A stretch of 64,000 bases of DNA from Flavobacterium sp. AG291 (GCF_003350375.1 NZ_QQAR01000002.1:248001-312000); one strand, 5' to 3'. Positions 25,521 to 34,878 are shown, numbered from the stretch's first letter. A program made the numbers and translations. The notes: generated by a model from the sequence alone, not told the origin.

Positions 25521-27590
25521 CTACTTCTCCGCTAATAACTTTTCAAGACTTTTCTTTTCAGCTTCAGGTAATGATGGCAATAAGTTTTCAAATTGCTGAC
25601 GATACCCTTCTTTCTTCAACAGCTTACGGATGTTATCCTTACCAAATTTCACAAACTGCCATTTGTGGTGCAAGGTTGCATTTACAAGGTTTTGCAACAT
25701 TACAGTATCAGGTTTGCCAATATATATCAGGTTTGCCAATGCATTCGTACGTACAGTACTTTCATATTCAGGAGCAGCATATCTGAGGAGTTCACCATAA
25801 AAACTTTCTTTTTCCTGCGTACGGTAATCCTTAGCTGTATAAGCGAGAGTAAGCCATAATATACGCAGGTTCTTATCGTTAAAGCCAACCCAGTCTTTAC
25901 CTACCTCTAAAAACTCAGCCTTACGGTCTGGAAAGTTTTTACACAATACATTAATCGCAATCTCACGGGTAATGTAAGATTCGTCATAAAGAAAGGTTTT
26001 GTATTCATCAGTAAAACTTGCCGGAAAACTGGTAACTGTTCGTGCTACCGCCTGACGAATCCTTAAATCCTTACTTTGCATCGCAAGGCGGACAAAATCA
26101 GCTTTCTGTTCAAAAGGTACTTCAGCCGTCTGGTATATTGCCTCTTCCTTCAAAGCATAATATGCATTTGACCTGAGCAACTGCATAAATGTTTCTTTCT
26201 TTTGCTCAAAGGTGTTGTCCATCAATTCCCCCAGTTCAAAATATAATGCCATTGACTCATTCTTTTTAAGCAACTCTATTGCCTCGTGTACTTCAAAGCC
26301 TCCGGTTTCAAGCCAGCGTTTCTTCCAGTTGTTCGTGTCATAGTCGCTTATCTTATTCACTTCAGCCAGAAACTCATCGGTATTTACATTGCTAAAAGCA
26401 TATTTTTCGAGATAGCTCTTTACTGCTTTTTGGAAATTCTCATACCCTACACCTTCTCGCAATACATGTAGTGCCCATGCGCCTTTTTGATAAAAAGACA
26501 AGCTGCTTGCTTTCTCATTCATAACCGGAATAGTATCAGTCTTTGCTACCTGCTGTAAACGCTCTGCCATCTGGTACATTTCGTAATTGAAATGATCATC
26601 CCCAAAAAGCTTCTGTTCTGCCAATAGTGCATAATAAGTCGCAAAACCTTCCTGTAGCCAGTGATGTTTACCACTTTCGGCAGTAACAATATCGCCAAAC
26701 CACTGATGGGCCAATTCGTGGGCATTTACATTGGTATAAGTACGATCATTAAACCCTATGGAATCTACCACAAAGTCCTGTGCGAAGATGGTTGAGGTTG
26801 TATTCTCCATACCGGCATATAAAAAGTCAAGCACAGGAACCTGTCTATAAACTTTCCATGGATATTTAAAACCTATCTCCCTCTCAAAAAAATCAAAAAT
26901 ATCCCAACTGTAACGGTATGTGGTTGCAAACATACTGCTGTCCTGTTCTCTCAGGTAAAATTCCAAAGGAGTTTTAGAAGCAGTTCCCATCTGCCATTTT
27001 CTGTACTTGCCAATAGCCAGCATAACAAGATAGCTACTCATGGGTTTTTCCATTTTATAACTCCATTGCTGGTCATTTCCTTTGATAGCTTTATCTTTAA
27101 GTTCTCCATTAGATAATACAGTATAATTTTTATCAAATGAAGCAGATATATTAAAAATAACCTTTTCGTTTACATCATCAAAGCTTGGCAGCCAGTGACT
27201 GGTATACTTGCCCTGACCCTGGGTCCATAACTGTACATCCTGACCATCTTTCACAAAATATAGTGTCTGCTTTGGTAGTGCCGTATAATTAAATTCAACC
27301 GTATTTTTTCCCTTTTTAAACCCTTTATATAATTTTAAGGTTTTCGCTGAGCTAACCCAACCTGCCTTCTTTCCATTGATCTTCACATCGCTGAACTGCA
27401 TATTCTTCGCATCAATAAAAATGGTATCCGTTTTTTTATCTATGACTTCAAAGGAATAAACAACCCTACCCATAACTTTCTTAAGGGGAACATCAAAAGA
27501 CAAATAAGCATCAGCAGTAATAAAATCAACCTTTTTGGTTTGCTGTGCGAAGGTTAGGGCAGTAGTCAGCAGTAAAAGAAAGTATCTCAT
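25521..27590 (-). CDS. M1 family zinc aminopeptidase, exported
   Basis: The 689-residue protein has a signal peptide ('FLLLLTTALTFAQQ'), the substrate-anchoring 'YAGMENTT' (GxMEN) loop, and the zinc site 'HELAHQWFGD' with the third ligand glutamate 18 residues on ('WLQEGFATYY'). An N-terminal beta-saddle domain (about 20-200) and C-terminal HEAT-like helices (about 480-685) complete the M1 plan. It should remove N-terminal residues from peptides in the periplasm or outside the cell. TAGCTTTG on the minus strand at 27611-27618 is its promoter element. Confidence 0.92.
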   Translation of the reverse strand: MRYFLLLLTTALTFAQQTKKVDFITADAYLSFDVPLKKVMGRVVYSFEVIDKKTDTIFIDAKNMQFSDVKINGKKAGWVSSAKTLKLYKGFKKGKNTVEFNYTALPKQTLYFVKDGQDVQLWTQGQGKYTSHWLPSFDDVNEKVIFNISASFDKNYTVLSNGELKDKAIKGNDQQWSYKMEKPMSSYLVMLAIGKYRKWQMGTASKTPLEFYLREQDSSMFATTYRYSWDIFDFFEREIGFKYPWKVYRQVPVLDFLYAGMENTTSTIFAQDFVVDSIGFNDRTYTNVNAHELAHQWFGDIVTAESGKHHWLQEGFATYYALLAEQKLFGDDHFNYEMYQMAERLQQVAKTDTIPVMNEKASSLSFYQKGAWALHVLREGVGYENFQKAVKSYLEKYAFSNVNTDEFLAEVNKISDYDTNNWKKRWLETGGFEVHEAIELLKKNESMALYFELGELMDNTFEQKKETFMQLLRSNAYYALKEEAIYQTAEVPFEQKADFVRLAMQSKDLRIRQAVARTVTSFPASFTDEYKTFLYDESYITREIAINVLCKNFPDRKAEFLEVGKDWVGFNDKNLRILWLTLAYTAKDYRTQEKESFYGELLRYAAPEYESTVRTNALANLIYIGKPDTVMLQNLVNATLHHKWQFVKFGKDNIRKLLKKEGYRQQFENLLPSLPEAEKKSLEKLLAEK

Positions 27591-27610
27591 ATAAGGGAAT
27601 GATATTTATA

Positions 27611-27618
27611 CAAAGCTA
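27611..27618 (-). promoter_or_regulatory. -7 promoter element (TAGCTTTG) of the M1 peptidase gene
   Basis: Perfect TAnnTTTG match on the minus strand, 20 nt before the start codon. Confidence 0.55.
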
Positions 27619-27731
27619 CACAATTGGCAAAGCATAGACAATGCTTTATTTTCTCAACTTCTCGTTAAAAACTTTATCATGACCGTTATATTTTCATAAA
27701 TTTATAGCTATTGCACCCTTATTACATCCTT

Positions 27732-29510
27732 ATGAGACCTTACCTGCAAAGAACAATATACTTTATCGCTTTATTAATACTGAGCCTGCTACCCTATAAT
27801 ACTGCAGCCCAGTTATTGAGTGCTACAAAATCGCAAACTGAGGAAACCCCTAAAACTGAACCGGACTCATTAGGCAGACGTACGCCACAGGGCACCGTAA
27901 ACGGTTTTATAAAAGCGATTTCAGAAGAAAAATATGTCAGGGCAAGTCAGTATCTGGTATTAAGCAGGCGTTCCTACAGGAAAGAAAAAGAAAGGATTCG
28001 TATAGCACAGGCATTTCAGCGCTTACTGGATCAGAGAGGCGACATGGAAGTAACATCATCCATAAGCAATAAAGAAAGCGGCAAAACCGATGACGACCTA
28101 CCTCCCGGAATTGACAAAGTAGGAACCATTACTACCAACAATACAGTTATCAATATTTACATAGAAAACCAATCTGAAGACGATAAACCGGCGCTTTGGT
28201 TATTCTCCGATGAAACCGTTAGTGCCATTGCCAACGCCACTATTGACGATGACACCTTTTTAGACAGGATTTTACCCACTACATTAAAAGAACGTAAGCT
28301 TGGCGGAGTTCCGGTTGGTCACTGGCTTGTGGTTGTGGTAATGACATTACTATGCTATATGGTTGCCTGGGGTATTGTTTCACTAATTAGTTTTATCCTG
28401 ACATTAGTATGGCCAAAAGCCCGTACCGAAAAGATAACCGCAATTATAGAAGCATTCAACCTGCCTGTACGCTTATACCTTGCGGTATGGATTTTTATAA
28501 GTGCAACACAACGTATGGGAATTTCAATTATAGTCCGCCAGCGTTTTAGTGTAATTATCGTTACCATAGCCATCGTATCGTTTTTGATGCTGCTATGGAG
28601 ACTTGCCGATCTTCTGAGTATTTATACTAAAAGGAGAATGACCGAAAGAGGGCGTATCTCTGCCATATCTGTAATACTCTTCCTAAGGCGTACAACCAAA
28701 GCCGCAATAGTAATTGCCGGAATCATTGCCATATTAGGTGCAATAGGCGTTGACGTTACTGCAGGACTTGCAGCATTGGGAATTGGGGGTATCGCATTAG
28801 CATTGGGGGCACAAAAAACCATGGAAAACTTTGTGGGCAGCGTTTCGCTTATTGCCGACCAGCCTTTAAGGGTAGGCGATCTTTGCAAGGTAGGTGATAT
28901 CAAAGGAACAGTAGAAAGTATTGGGATGCGCTCAACAACACTACGAACAGCCGCCAGAACGATAGTAACCATTCCTAATGGCGAACTTGCTGCCAGTAAA
29001 ATAGAGAACATGGCCCATCGTGATCGTTTTTTGTTCAATCCTGTTCTTACATTCAGGATGGAAACCACACCGGACCAATTACGATTTCTGTTAGTTGAAA
29101 TTAGAGCATTACTGTATTCTCACCCCGGAATCTTAAATACCCCCCCAATCGTACGCTTTACAGGAATTACAGCCGATGCCATGAAAGTTGAGGTTACTTC
29201 ATATATTGAAGCCAACAACTTTGACGATTCTCAGGAAGTACAGGAAGATCTTTTGCTTCGTATTTTAGATATCATTGATAAAAGCGGTACAGGACTCGCC
29301 TACCCTTCTCAAACTATTTATTTTGCAAAAGACTCAGGCAATTCTGCCGAAAAAACCTCTCAGGCCGAAGACACCGTAAAACAATGGAAAGAAAAAGGCG
29401 AACTCCAACTCCCTAAATTTGATCCAAAACACGTCGCGGAAATCAAAGGAAGTATAAGATATCCCGAAGAAGGGAGTGTAGTGAAACCGAGCGAAGAGAA
29501 CGAATTATAA
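27732..29510 (+). CDS. MscS-family mechanosensitive channel with periplasmic extension
   Basis: The 592-residue protein begins with a signal-like helix and a 150-residue extracytoplasmic domain. Four membrane helices follow (about 205-232, 255-275, 283-300, 325-345), then the MscS pore helix and beta domain: 'LAALGIGGIALALGAQKTMENFVGSVSLIADQPLRVGD' region, 'GTVESIGMRSTTLRT' and 'VTIPNGELAASKIENMAHRDR'. It should open under membrane tension to release solutes on osmotic downshock. A TTG at 27711 is in frame but the ATG at 27732 places the signal sequence correctly. It converges with the histidine kinase gene with only 13 nt between. Confidence 0.9.
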   Translation: MRPYLQRTIYFIALLILSLLPYNTAAQLLSATKSQTEETPKTEPDSLGRRTPQGTVNGFIKAISEEKYVRASQYLVLSRRSYRKEKERIRIAQAFQRLLDQRGDMEVTSSISNKESGKTDDDLPPGIDKVGTITTNNTVINIYIENQSEDDKPALWLFSDETVSAIANATIDDDTFLDRILPTTLKERKLGGVPVGHWLVVVVMTLLCYMVAWGIVSLISFILTLVWPKARTEKITAIIEAFNLPVRLYLAVWIFISATQRMGISIIVRQRFSVIIVTIAIVSFLMLLWRLADLLSIYTKRRMTERGRISAISVILFLRRTTKAAIVIAGIIAILGAIGVDVTAGLAALGIGGIALALGAQKTMENFVGSVSLIADQPLRVGDLCKVGDIKGTVESIGMRSTTLRTAARTIVTIPNGELAASKIENMAHRDRFLFNPVLTFRMETTPDQLRFLLVEIRALLYSHPGILNTPPIVRFTGITADAMKVEVTSYIEANNFDDSQEVQEDLLLRILDIIDKSGTGLAYPSQTIYFAKDSGNSAEKTSQAEDTVKQWKEKGELQLPKFDPKHVAEIKGSIRYPEEGSVVKPSEENEL

Positions 29511-29523
29511 ATATTAGATATAC

Positions 29524-31122
29524 TTAAACAGGCAAATAAACATCTATGGTAGTGCCTTGATTTGGAATACTTGAAATCTCGATACTACCGTGGTGATTTT
29601 CGATGATCTTTTCACATAAAGCCAGACCGATGCCCGTACCTTCATATTCACTCTGGTGATGAAGCCTTTTAAAGATGGTAAATATTTTAGAAAGGTGTTT
29701 TTCTTCTATACCTATACCGTTATCAATCACAGCTATTTTATGAAAAAATTGTTGTTTTTTTTCAACTTTATCATAGTTTATAACAACCTTTGGCTTGCCC
29801 TCAACAAATTTTAGTGAATTGCCTATAAGGTTATAAAACAACTGGCTTAACTGTATAGGTATACCCTGTATAACAGGAAGTTCTGCTACTGTAATAGCAG
29901 CATTTTTTTCTTCAATCTGAAATTCAAAATCACCTATAACCTCGTTTAGTACAACATTGAGGTCGACTGCAGAAAAGCTTCTGTCATCAACAGAAAGCTT
30001 AGAATAATTAAGTACATCGGTTATAAGGCGCGACATACGTTCGGCAGAAGAATTAATTTTATTAAAATACAGTTTCTCTTTCTCTTCTTCAGACAGGTTA
30101 CGCTCAGCTAAAGAGGTGAAGTTTCGTATTTTACGTAAAGGTTCCTGAAGATCATGGCTTGCTATATAAGCAAACTGTTCCAGTTCCTTATTCTTTTTGG
30201 ACAATTCGGCATTTGAAGTTTTAAGATTTTCCTGTGCCTGCCTTAACTCTTTATTGTCTTTTAATGTTTCTTCAACAAGTTTTTGGGCATGGATATTAAC
30301 CATCGATATAATGTAACCAAAAACATCTCCGTTTTCATTATTATCAGGTACTATGGAAATAAGGTGCCAAAGGTATTCATCTTTACTGCTTATTCTGGCC
30401 TGTCCTGAAAAACTGCTACCTCTTCGTTTCACAGTATCCCATGCATTACTCATCATTGCAATATCATCGGGATGAAAAACAGTAGCTATGGAAGTTTGCG
30501 TAAAGCTATTGAAACCTGAACCAAAAACCTCATTAACTCTTTTGTTGGATAATGTAACTGCGCCCGTTGCAGTAACCGAAAACACCAATAACGGCAGTGT
30601 ATCTGTAAGTTGCCTGTATTTAGATTCGCTTTCGCTGAGTTTTTCTGAAAGCTCAATCAGTTGTATGTTCTTTTTACGAAGCTCATCATAAGGAGAAAAT
30701 GATATTTCTTTTTTAAAATAGTCAATAAAAGAGGCTATTCTAACAGGAGAAATTATACCTGAAAAAGGAATTTTAAGATTTAGCAGTATCTCATAAACCC
30801 CATTATGATGCCTTTTTACAATTTCCTTTGATAAACGGGAGGCATAGGCATAAGCCTCAGGGTTGCATTTTTCAAGATCAACCCCATCAGTTATTACAGC
30901 CGTAATTTCCTTCTTTCCTCCACTTAAAAAAGTAATTCCTAATTTAAGATTAGAGTTTTCTCCGTAAGCAATGGAACATCTTGCAATTTCAGAAACAGCA
31001 GTAGCAAACCTCGTTTGAGCCGAAAGCATTAGTCCGCACAATTCTGCCAGCTTCATGGTGCGTTTATGCGCCATGATCAGATCCATTTCATTATCGAGAT
31101 TTATACGTACTATTTCTTCCAT
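29524..31122 (-). CDS. PAS sensor histidine kinase with RsbT-like N-terminal domain (stressosome output)
   Basis: The 532-residue protein has three parts. Residues 1-140 resemble an RsbT-type anti-sigma/ATPase fold ('LMLSAQTRFATAVSEIARCSIAYG', 'ITDGVDL'), although its ATP-binding glycines look degenerate. A PAS domain spans about 165-290. After a coiled coil, the phytochrome-type HisKA box 'FAYIASHDLQEPLRKI' and HATPase boxes 'NLIGNSLKFVEG', 'VIDNGIGIEEKHL' and 'GTGIGLALCEKI' follow. No membrane helix is present. As the last gene of the rsbR-S-T operon, abutting the phosphatase gene, it is the likely output that turns a stressosome signal into phosphotransfer. No response regulator lies beside it. 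Confidence 0.88.
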   Translation of the reverse strand: MEEIVRINLDNEMDLIMAHKRTMKLAELCGLMLSAQTRFATAVSEIARCSIAYGENSNLKLGITFLSGGKKEITAVITDGVDLEKCNPEAYAYASRLSKEIVKRHHNGVYEILLNLKIPFSGIISPVRIASFIDYFKKEISFSPYDELRKKNIQLIELSEKLSESESKYRQLTDTLPLLVFSVTATGAVTLSNKRVNEVFGSGFNSFTQTSIATVFHPDDIAMMSNAWDTVKRRGSSFSGQARISSKDEYLWHLISIVPDNNENGDVFGYIISMVNIHAQKLVEETLKDNKELRQAQENLKTSNAELSKKNKELEQFAYIASHDLQEPLRKIRNFTSLAERNLSEEEKEKLYFNKINSSAERMSRLITDVLNYSKLSVDDRSFSAVDLNVVLNEVIGDFEFQIEEKNAAITVAELPVIQGIPIQLSQLFYNLIGNSLKFVEGKPKVVINYDKVEKKQQFFHKIAVIDNGIGIEEKHLSKIFTIFKRLHHQSEYEGTGIGLALCEKIIENHHGSIEISSIPNQGTTIDVYLPV

Positions 31123-32139
31123 TTATAGATTTATTTTGGCAGCAAATACTGTCATGTCATCATTGTGTCGTGCATTATCTTTATAAAGTACAGCAGCTAT
31201 TACATTAGGATCAAATTTTAAGATTCCCGCTAACTCGGAAAGATTCCATCTTGTACGCAAGCCATCGGAATGCATTATAAGCGTCTGGTACTTTTCAAGA
31301 TCTTGTACAGAATCATTAATAGTCCGGGGAATGTTATGCCCTATTATACCATTGTAAGGTGTATAATTCCTGGCTGATAATCCTGTATAAATACTTGTGG
31401 ATATATTACCTATACCGCATAACATCCATTTTTTTGCCTCAAAATCTAAATATACTACCGTTGCAACAAGCCCGCGTGTTTTTTTAACCTGTTGATTAAT
31501 ATACCTTAATACTTCTGACGGACTCTGTTCTTTACAATCCTTAAATGCTTTAATTGCTTCTTCAGCAGCTTCGTGTGCATTTATACCGTGCCCCAGCCCA
31601 TCTCCCATAAAAAACTGATATCCATTACCAAATCTTTTAACGGCATAGCCATCACCACACACTTTCTCTCCGGGACAACACACCTGTACTGCACCAATAT
31701 CTATGTTTTTTTTTAAGGCGGAAGGATTGAAATCTTTTGCATATATTTTACTATGCACTAATGTCCCCCACCCTTTATTTGTAAAAACACTTGATGTATG
31801 GCTTAAGCGCTCAATTGCACCAAGTCCTTGTCCAAGGGTATCTGACGTAGATATTCCGTCCTGTCGCATCCTGGCAAGATTAGAAATCCCCTTACCATTA
31901 TCAATACAATATATTTCAAAAAAAGGGCCGTTTTCATCAGAACTTACCCTGTATAAAAGCTCACCTTCTTCTGCAAATTTTACAAGATTGGATGTTAATT
32001 CCGAAACTACAATATCAATTTCTCCTACTTTCTGTGAACTAAATCCCTCGCCAACCACAAGAGTATGTATTTCTCTTTTCACATAAGACACATAACTCCT
32101 GTCATCTATTTTGTAGTTCAATAAGACTTTATCAGCCAT
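31123..32139 (-). CDS. RsbT-RsbX fusion: ATPase domain plus SpoIIE/PP2C phosphatase
   Basis: The 338-residue product has an N-terminal GHKL ATPase of RsbT type (about 1-135: 'VVSELTSNLVKFA', 'CIDNGKGI', 'GQGLGAIERLSH'). A C-terminal PP2C-like phosphatase follows with the metal ligands visible in 'FMGDGLGHG', 'MHSDGL' and 'HNDDMTVFAAKI'. The family analogue RsbX removes phosphate from RsbR and RsbS and resets the stressosome. Its 5' end overlaps rsbT by 8 nt and its stop abuts the kinase gene. Confidence 0.87.
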   Translation of the reverse strand: MADKVLLNYKIDDRSYVSYVKREIHTLVVGEGFSSQKVGEIDIVVSELTSNLVKFAEEGELLYRVSSDENGPFFEIYCIDNGKGISNLARMRQDGISTSDTLGQGLGAIERLSHTSSVFTNKGWGTLVHSKIYAKDFNPSALKKNIDIGAVQVCCPGEKVCGDGYAVKRFGNGYQFFMGDGLGHGINAHEAAEEAIKAFKDCKEQSPSEVLRYINQQVKKTRGLVATVVYLDFEAKKWMLCGIGNISTSIYTGLSARNYTPYNGIIGHNIPRTINDSVQDLEKYQTLIMHSDGLRTRWNLSELAGILKFDPNVIAAVLYKDNARHNDDMTVFAAKINL

Positions 32140-32569
32140 TCTTCCATTTTATTATTGTCACTGTGGTTCCTTCACCTTCAGCTGATTTAATATCAAATTC
32201 ATTTACAAGCCTTTTTGTTCCGGGCAGGCCTAACCCCAGACTTTTGCCTGTACTGTATCCATCTTTCATGGCCAGGTCTATATCCTTTATACCAGGGCCT
32301 TTATCGGAAAATCTCAATAAAATTCCATTTTCACGACCATTGGTTACAGACTCTATCTCAACAGTACCTCCACCGCCATATTTTAGCAGGTTTCGCACTA
32401 ACTCGCTGGCAGCAGTAATAAGTTTGGTCTGGTTCAGTATACCCATACCTATTTTTACTGCTTCCTCTTTGACCTTATTCCGGAAGGGAACAACATCCTG
32501 TTCGCGAACTATAACAAAATCGAGTTTATTCAGTGTTGTTGTTCTCATCATAATAACTTTGGCCTTCAC
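32132..32569 (-). CDS. rsbT: RsbT-like serine kinase (stressosome switch protein)
   Basis: The 145-residue GHKL protein shows the N-box 'ASELVRNLLKYGGGGTVEI', G1 'FSDKGPGIKDIDLA' and G2 'GYSTGKSLGLGLPGTKRLVNEF'. In Bacillus, RsbT phosphorylates RsbR and RsbS, leaves the complex and activates its downstream target. The start could be the first ATG at 32569 or the later ones at 32551/32548; the latter give the more usual length and overlap rsbS by 23-26 nt rather than 44. Confidence 0.9.
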   Translation of the reverse strand: MKAKVIMMRTTTLNKLDFVIVREQDVVPFRNKVKEEAVKIGMGILNQTKLITAASELVRNLLKYGGGGTVEIESVTNGRENGILLRFSDKGPGIKDIDLAMKDGYSTGKSLGLGLPGTKRLVNEFDIKSAEGEGTTVTIIKWKNG

Positions 32570-32927
32570 TTAATAAAATTTTTGAACGCAAAAGTTCCAT
32601 TCCTTTTTCAACATTAAGCGCAGTAGAAACACCCGTAAGCGTAAGCCCTAGTTCTACCAAAGTCATTGCTACTGCAGGCTGCATACCTACAATAACGGAC
32701 TGAGCCCCCATAATTCGGGACATAATACCTATATTACCAAGTATACGCCCCATAAAAGAATCAATGATTGAAACCGAGGAAATGTCAATAAGAACTCCTT
32801 TAGAGTTATTTTTTTTTACAGCATTTACAAGATCGCTCTCCAGATTTTCGGCTAGCTGATCGTATAAATCTACCTGTATGGTGACTAATAAAAAATCACC
32901 CATTTTTAAAATAGGAATTCTCTCCAT
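32526..32927 (-). CDS. rsbS: RsbS-like STAS protein (stressosome core)
   Basis: The 133-residue single STAS domain protein is very close to the Bacillus RsbS plan: 'VTIQVDLYDQLAENLESDL', then 'IDSFMGRILGNIG', whose Ser57 corresponds to the Ser59 phosphosite, and 'VGMQPAVAMTLVELGLTL'. RsbS and RsbR build the icosahedral stressosome shell that holds RsbT. It lies 4 nt after rsbR and overlaps rsbT. Confidence 0.92.
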   Translation of the reverse strand: MERIPILKMGDFLLVTIQVDLYDQLAENLESDLVNAVKKNNSKGVLIDISSVSIIDSFMGRILGNIGIMSRIMGAQSVIVGMQPAVAMTLVELGLTLTGVSTALNVEKGMELLRSKILLSEGQSYYDENNNTE

Positions 32928-32931
32928 TAAT

Positions 32932-33783
32932 CTAGCTGTTTATAAAATTTCCTTTCTTTTTATTCACTTCAAGCTGTAGCATATTAAATGCGGTTTGAAG
33001 CGCACTTGCCAAGGTAGATTTTGTTATGATATTAGAAAGATCTATACCTAAATGTACAACGATTTGTGCAATTTCCGGCCTGATACCGCTGATGATACAT
33101 TCAGCACCCAACAATCTCGTTGCACTTACGGTCTTAATAAGATGTTGAGCCACTAGTGAATCAACCGCCGGCACACCTGAAATATCAAGAATAGCAATGG
33201 TACTTCCCGTCTCCACAATTTGTTGAAGCAGATTCTCCATTACTACCTGAGTCCTCGCACTGTCAAGCGTACCAATTATTGGCAGAGCAACAACGCCATC
33301 CCACACACGGATAACGGGAGTAGAAATTTCAGTAATCTCATCCGTTTGCCTTGATATTACATCTTCGCGTCCCCTGATAAAAGCTTCAAATGTAAGTATG
33401 GCCATATTATCTATGATCTTGCTTACTTTTAAGCTATCTTCATAAAGTCTTACCGGATCAGTAATTTCTTTTGAAAGCGTTTCTAAAAGAGCTTCCTTGA
33501 ATGTAAACATATAAACTCCTGTTTCCCTTGGTGTAAAACCTCGTTTAGCCCTTGAAACAGAAATACCCATGAGTACATCATGAACTTTTTCAAACGACCT
33601 TGCATCCTGGTCATTAATATTAGTATCATTTAACGCGCTTAAAAAAGCACTGACGAAATCTTCAGAATCTTCCTTTTGGTCGTCTGCGTTAAAATAACTG
33701 TCCTGAGCCATTTGTTTTGAAACCCAAAGTTCAAGAATGGCATCTTTTTTTTCTTTCAAAATTTTTACTGATTTATCTTCCAT
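32932..33783 (-). CDS. rsbR: RsbR-like stressosome sensor protein
   Basis: The 283-residue protein has a helical N-terminal sensor domain (about 1-150, resembling RsbRD_N or non-haem globin-like domains) and a C-terminal STAS domain (about 162-275). The two phosphorylation positions of Bacillus RsbRA (Thr171, Thr205) correspond to Ser175 in 'GTLDSART' and Ser209 in 'VPAVDSLVAQH', so both are serines here. It is the first gene of the five-gene unit. A TATCTTTG promoter element lies 78 nt upstream of the start. Confidence 0.9.
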   Translation of the reverse strand: MEDKSVKILKEKKDAILELWVSKQMAQDSYFNADDQKEDSEDFVSAFLSALNDTNINDQDARSFEKVHDVLMGISVSRAKRGFTPRETGVYMFTFKEALLETLSKEITDPVRLYEDSLKVSKIIDNMAILTFEAFIRGREDVISRQTDEITEISTPVIRVWDGVVALPIIGTLDSARTQVVMENLLQQIVETGSTIAILDISGVPAVDSLVAQHLIKTVSATRLLGAECIISGIRPEIAQIVVHLGIDLSNIITKSTLASALQTAFNMLQLEVNKKKGNFINS

Positions 33784-33861
33784 TAGTATTAATCGTTTCT
33801 AAAATTAGCTAACTGATGTTTTAATAAGAGTTGACCTCAATTTAGGGGATACATATTCTAA

Positions 33862-33869
33862 CAAAGATA
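33862..33869 (-). promoter_or_regulatory. -7 promoter element (TATCTTTG) of the stressosome operon
   Basis: Perfect TAnnTTTG match on the minus strand with a TTTG 15 nt further upstream (33885-33888), giving an untranslated leader of about 70 nt before rsbR. Confidence 0.45.
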
Positions 33870-33907
33870 CCCCTTTAGATTTCACAAATGTTACTTTTAA
33901 TACATAT

Positions 33908-34408
33908 TTACTTATAACTTATTACATTATAATTTTTGTTCAAATTAATTCTCTTCACAAAATACCCTTCAACATCCTGCGATGTGGTGAACGGAACATT
34001 AACAAGCTTACCCTCTGCATTATGTACAGCACCATACACCACGAAGTTTTTGGTAATCTCGATAAGATTACGGGAAAGAAACATACGGTAAAGACGCATC
34101 TTGACCGTGTTATTGCTCCCAAAAAGTACATAGGCTTTAGGATAGACCGAACTAAAGATATAAACCGAGTATACTACCGTATTGATAACCTTATTCCAAT
34201 CGCTATTATTACTTAGGTTAATATCGTCTACTTCAACAGTAGTATCATCATTAAAGATAATATCCCCAAGACCAAGGTTATACACATTCTCATTTAGCGT
34301 TTTAGAATATTTCACAATTTTATATATGCTACCGCTCTTACCGTCACTGGTAAATTCAAAGACGGTAAAGTCCCCGTTAGAAGAGAGTTCATATTGAGAT
34401 CCTTCCAT
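33908..34408 (-). CDS. DUF6934-like hypothetical protein
   Basis: A 166-residue soluble protein with an antiparallel beta look ('FTVFEFTSDGKSGSIYKIVKYSK', 'VEGYFVKRINL') and a central conserved-looking segment 'SVYPKAYVLFGSNNTVKMRLYRMFLSRNL'. I think it belongs to the DUF6934 group found in Bacteroidota, but this cannot be confirmed by eye. Its TAATTTTG element (34414-34421) ends only 5 nt before the ATG, so it is a second short-leader candidate. It lies upstream of rsbR but should be separately transcribed. Confidence 0.6.
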   Translation of the reverse strand: MEGSQYELSSNGDFTVFEFTSDGKSGSIYKIVKYSKTLNENVYNLGLGDIIFNDDTTVEVDDINLSNNSDWNKVINTVVYSVYIFSSVYPKAYVLFGSNNTVKMRLYRMFLSRNLIEITKNFVVYGAVHNAEGKLVNVPFTTSQDVEGYFVKRINLNKNYNVISYK

Positions 34409-34413
34409 AGTTT

Positions 34414-34421
34414 CAAAATTA
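34414..34421 (-). promoter_or_regulatory. -7 promoter element (TAATTTTG) 5 nt before a start codon
   Basis: Perfect TAnnTTTG match on the minus strand. The short gap to the ATG would put the transcription start at or near the start codon. Confidence 0.42.
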
Positions 34422-34606
34422 TTCTGTTAAATTGCAGCCCATCCATCACAAAATGCCACGCTTATAACTTTAATTACCATACCTTTATCATCCTGAAGCT
34501 TATTAGATAGTTTCTTATTCAGGATTTTATACCAAAAAACTACCGGGAGATAACATACTCTTATTGAAAAATGTTTTCGCAGAATTTTAATTAAAAAGTA
34601 TTTATC

Positions 34607-34825
34607 ATGAAATTATTCTTGTTTTCTGCATCAGTTACTGGTGCTCTCATTATTAGTTTTTTTATTATCATTAATGTTTTAAGTATTGGTAATTTAGGCG
34701 ACTGGATTTTATTTTCCAGCCTGATTACCCTGTTTTTTATGTGCGTTATAGGGATTGCTCTCAATTATAAACCATCAGCAATAATCAAGCGGGTTAATAG
34801 TAAAATACCTGATATCTTTTTTTAG
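34607..34825 (+). CDS. Small two-helix membrane protein
   Basis: A 72-residue product with two hydrophobic helices (about 2-25 and 33-53) and a short basic tail. It is similar in plan to the 80-residue protein at 3858-4100, but no family is recognised. The 198 nt upstream contain nothing clear. Confidence 0.45.
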   Translation: MKLFLFSASVTGALIISFFIIINVLSIGNLGDWILFSSLITLFFMCVIGIALNYKPSAIIKRVNSKIPDIFF

Positions 34826-34878
34826 GATAGTATGCTAATTGCCGATTGAAAACCATTAACATTATAAAAAAAGTAATT

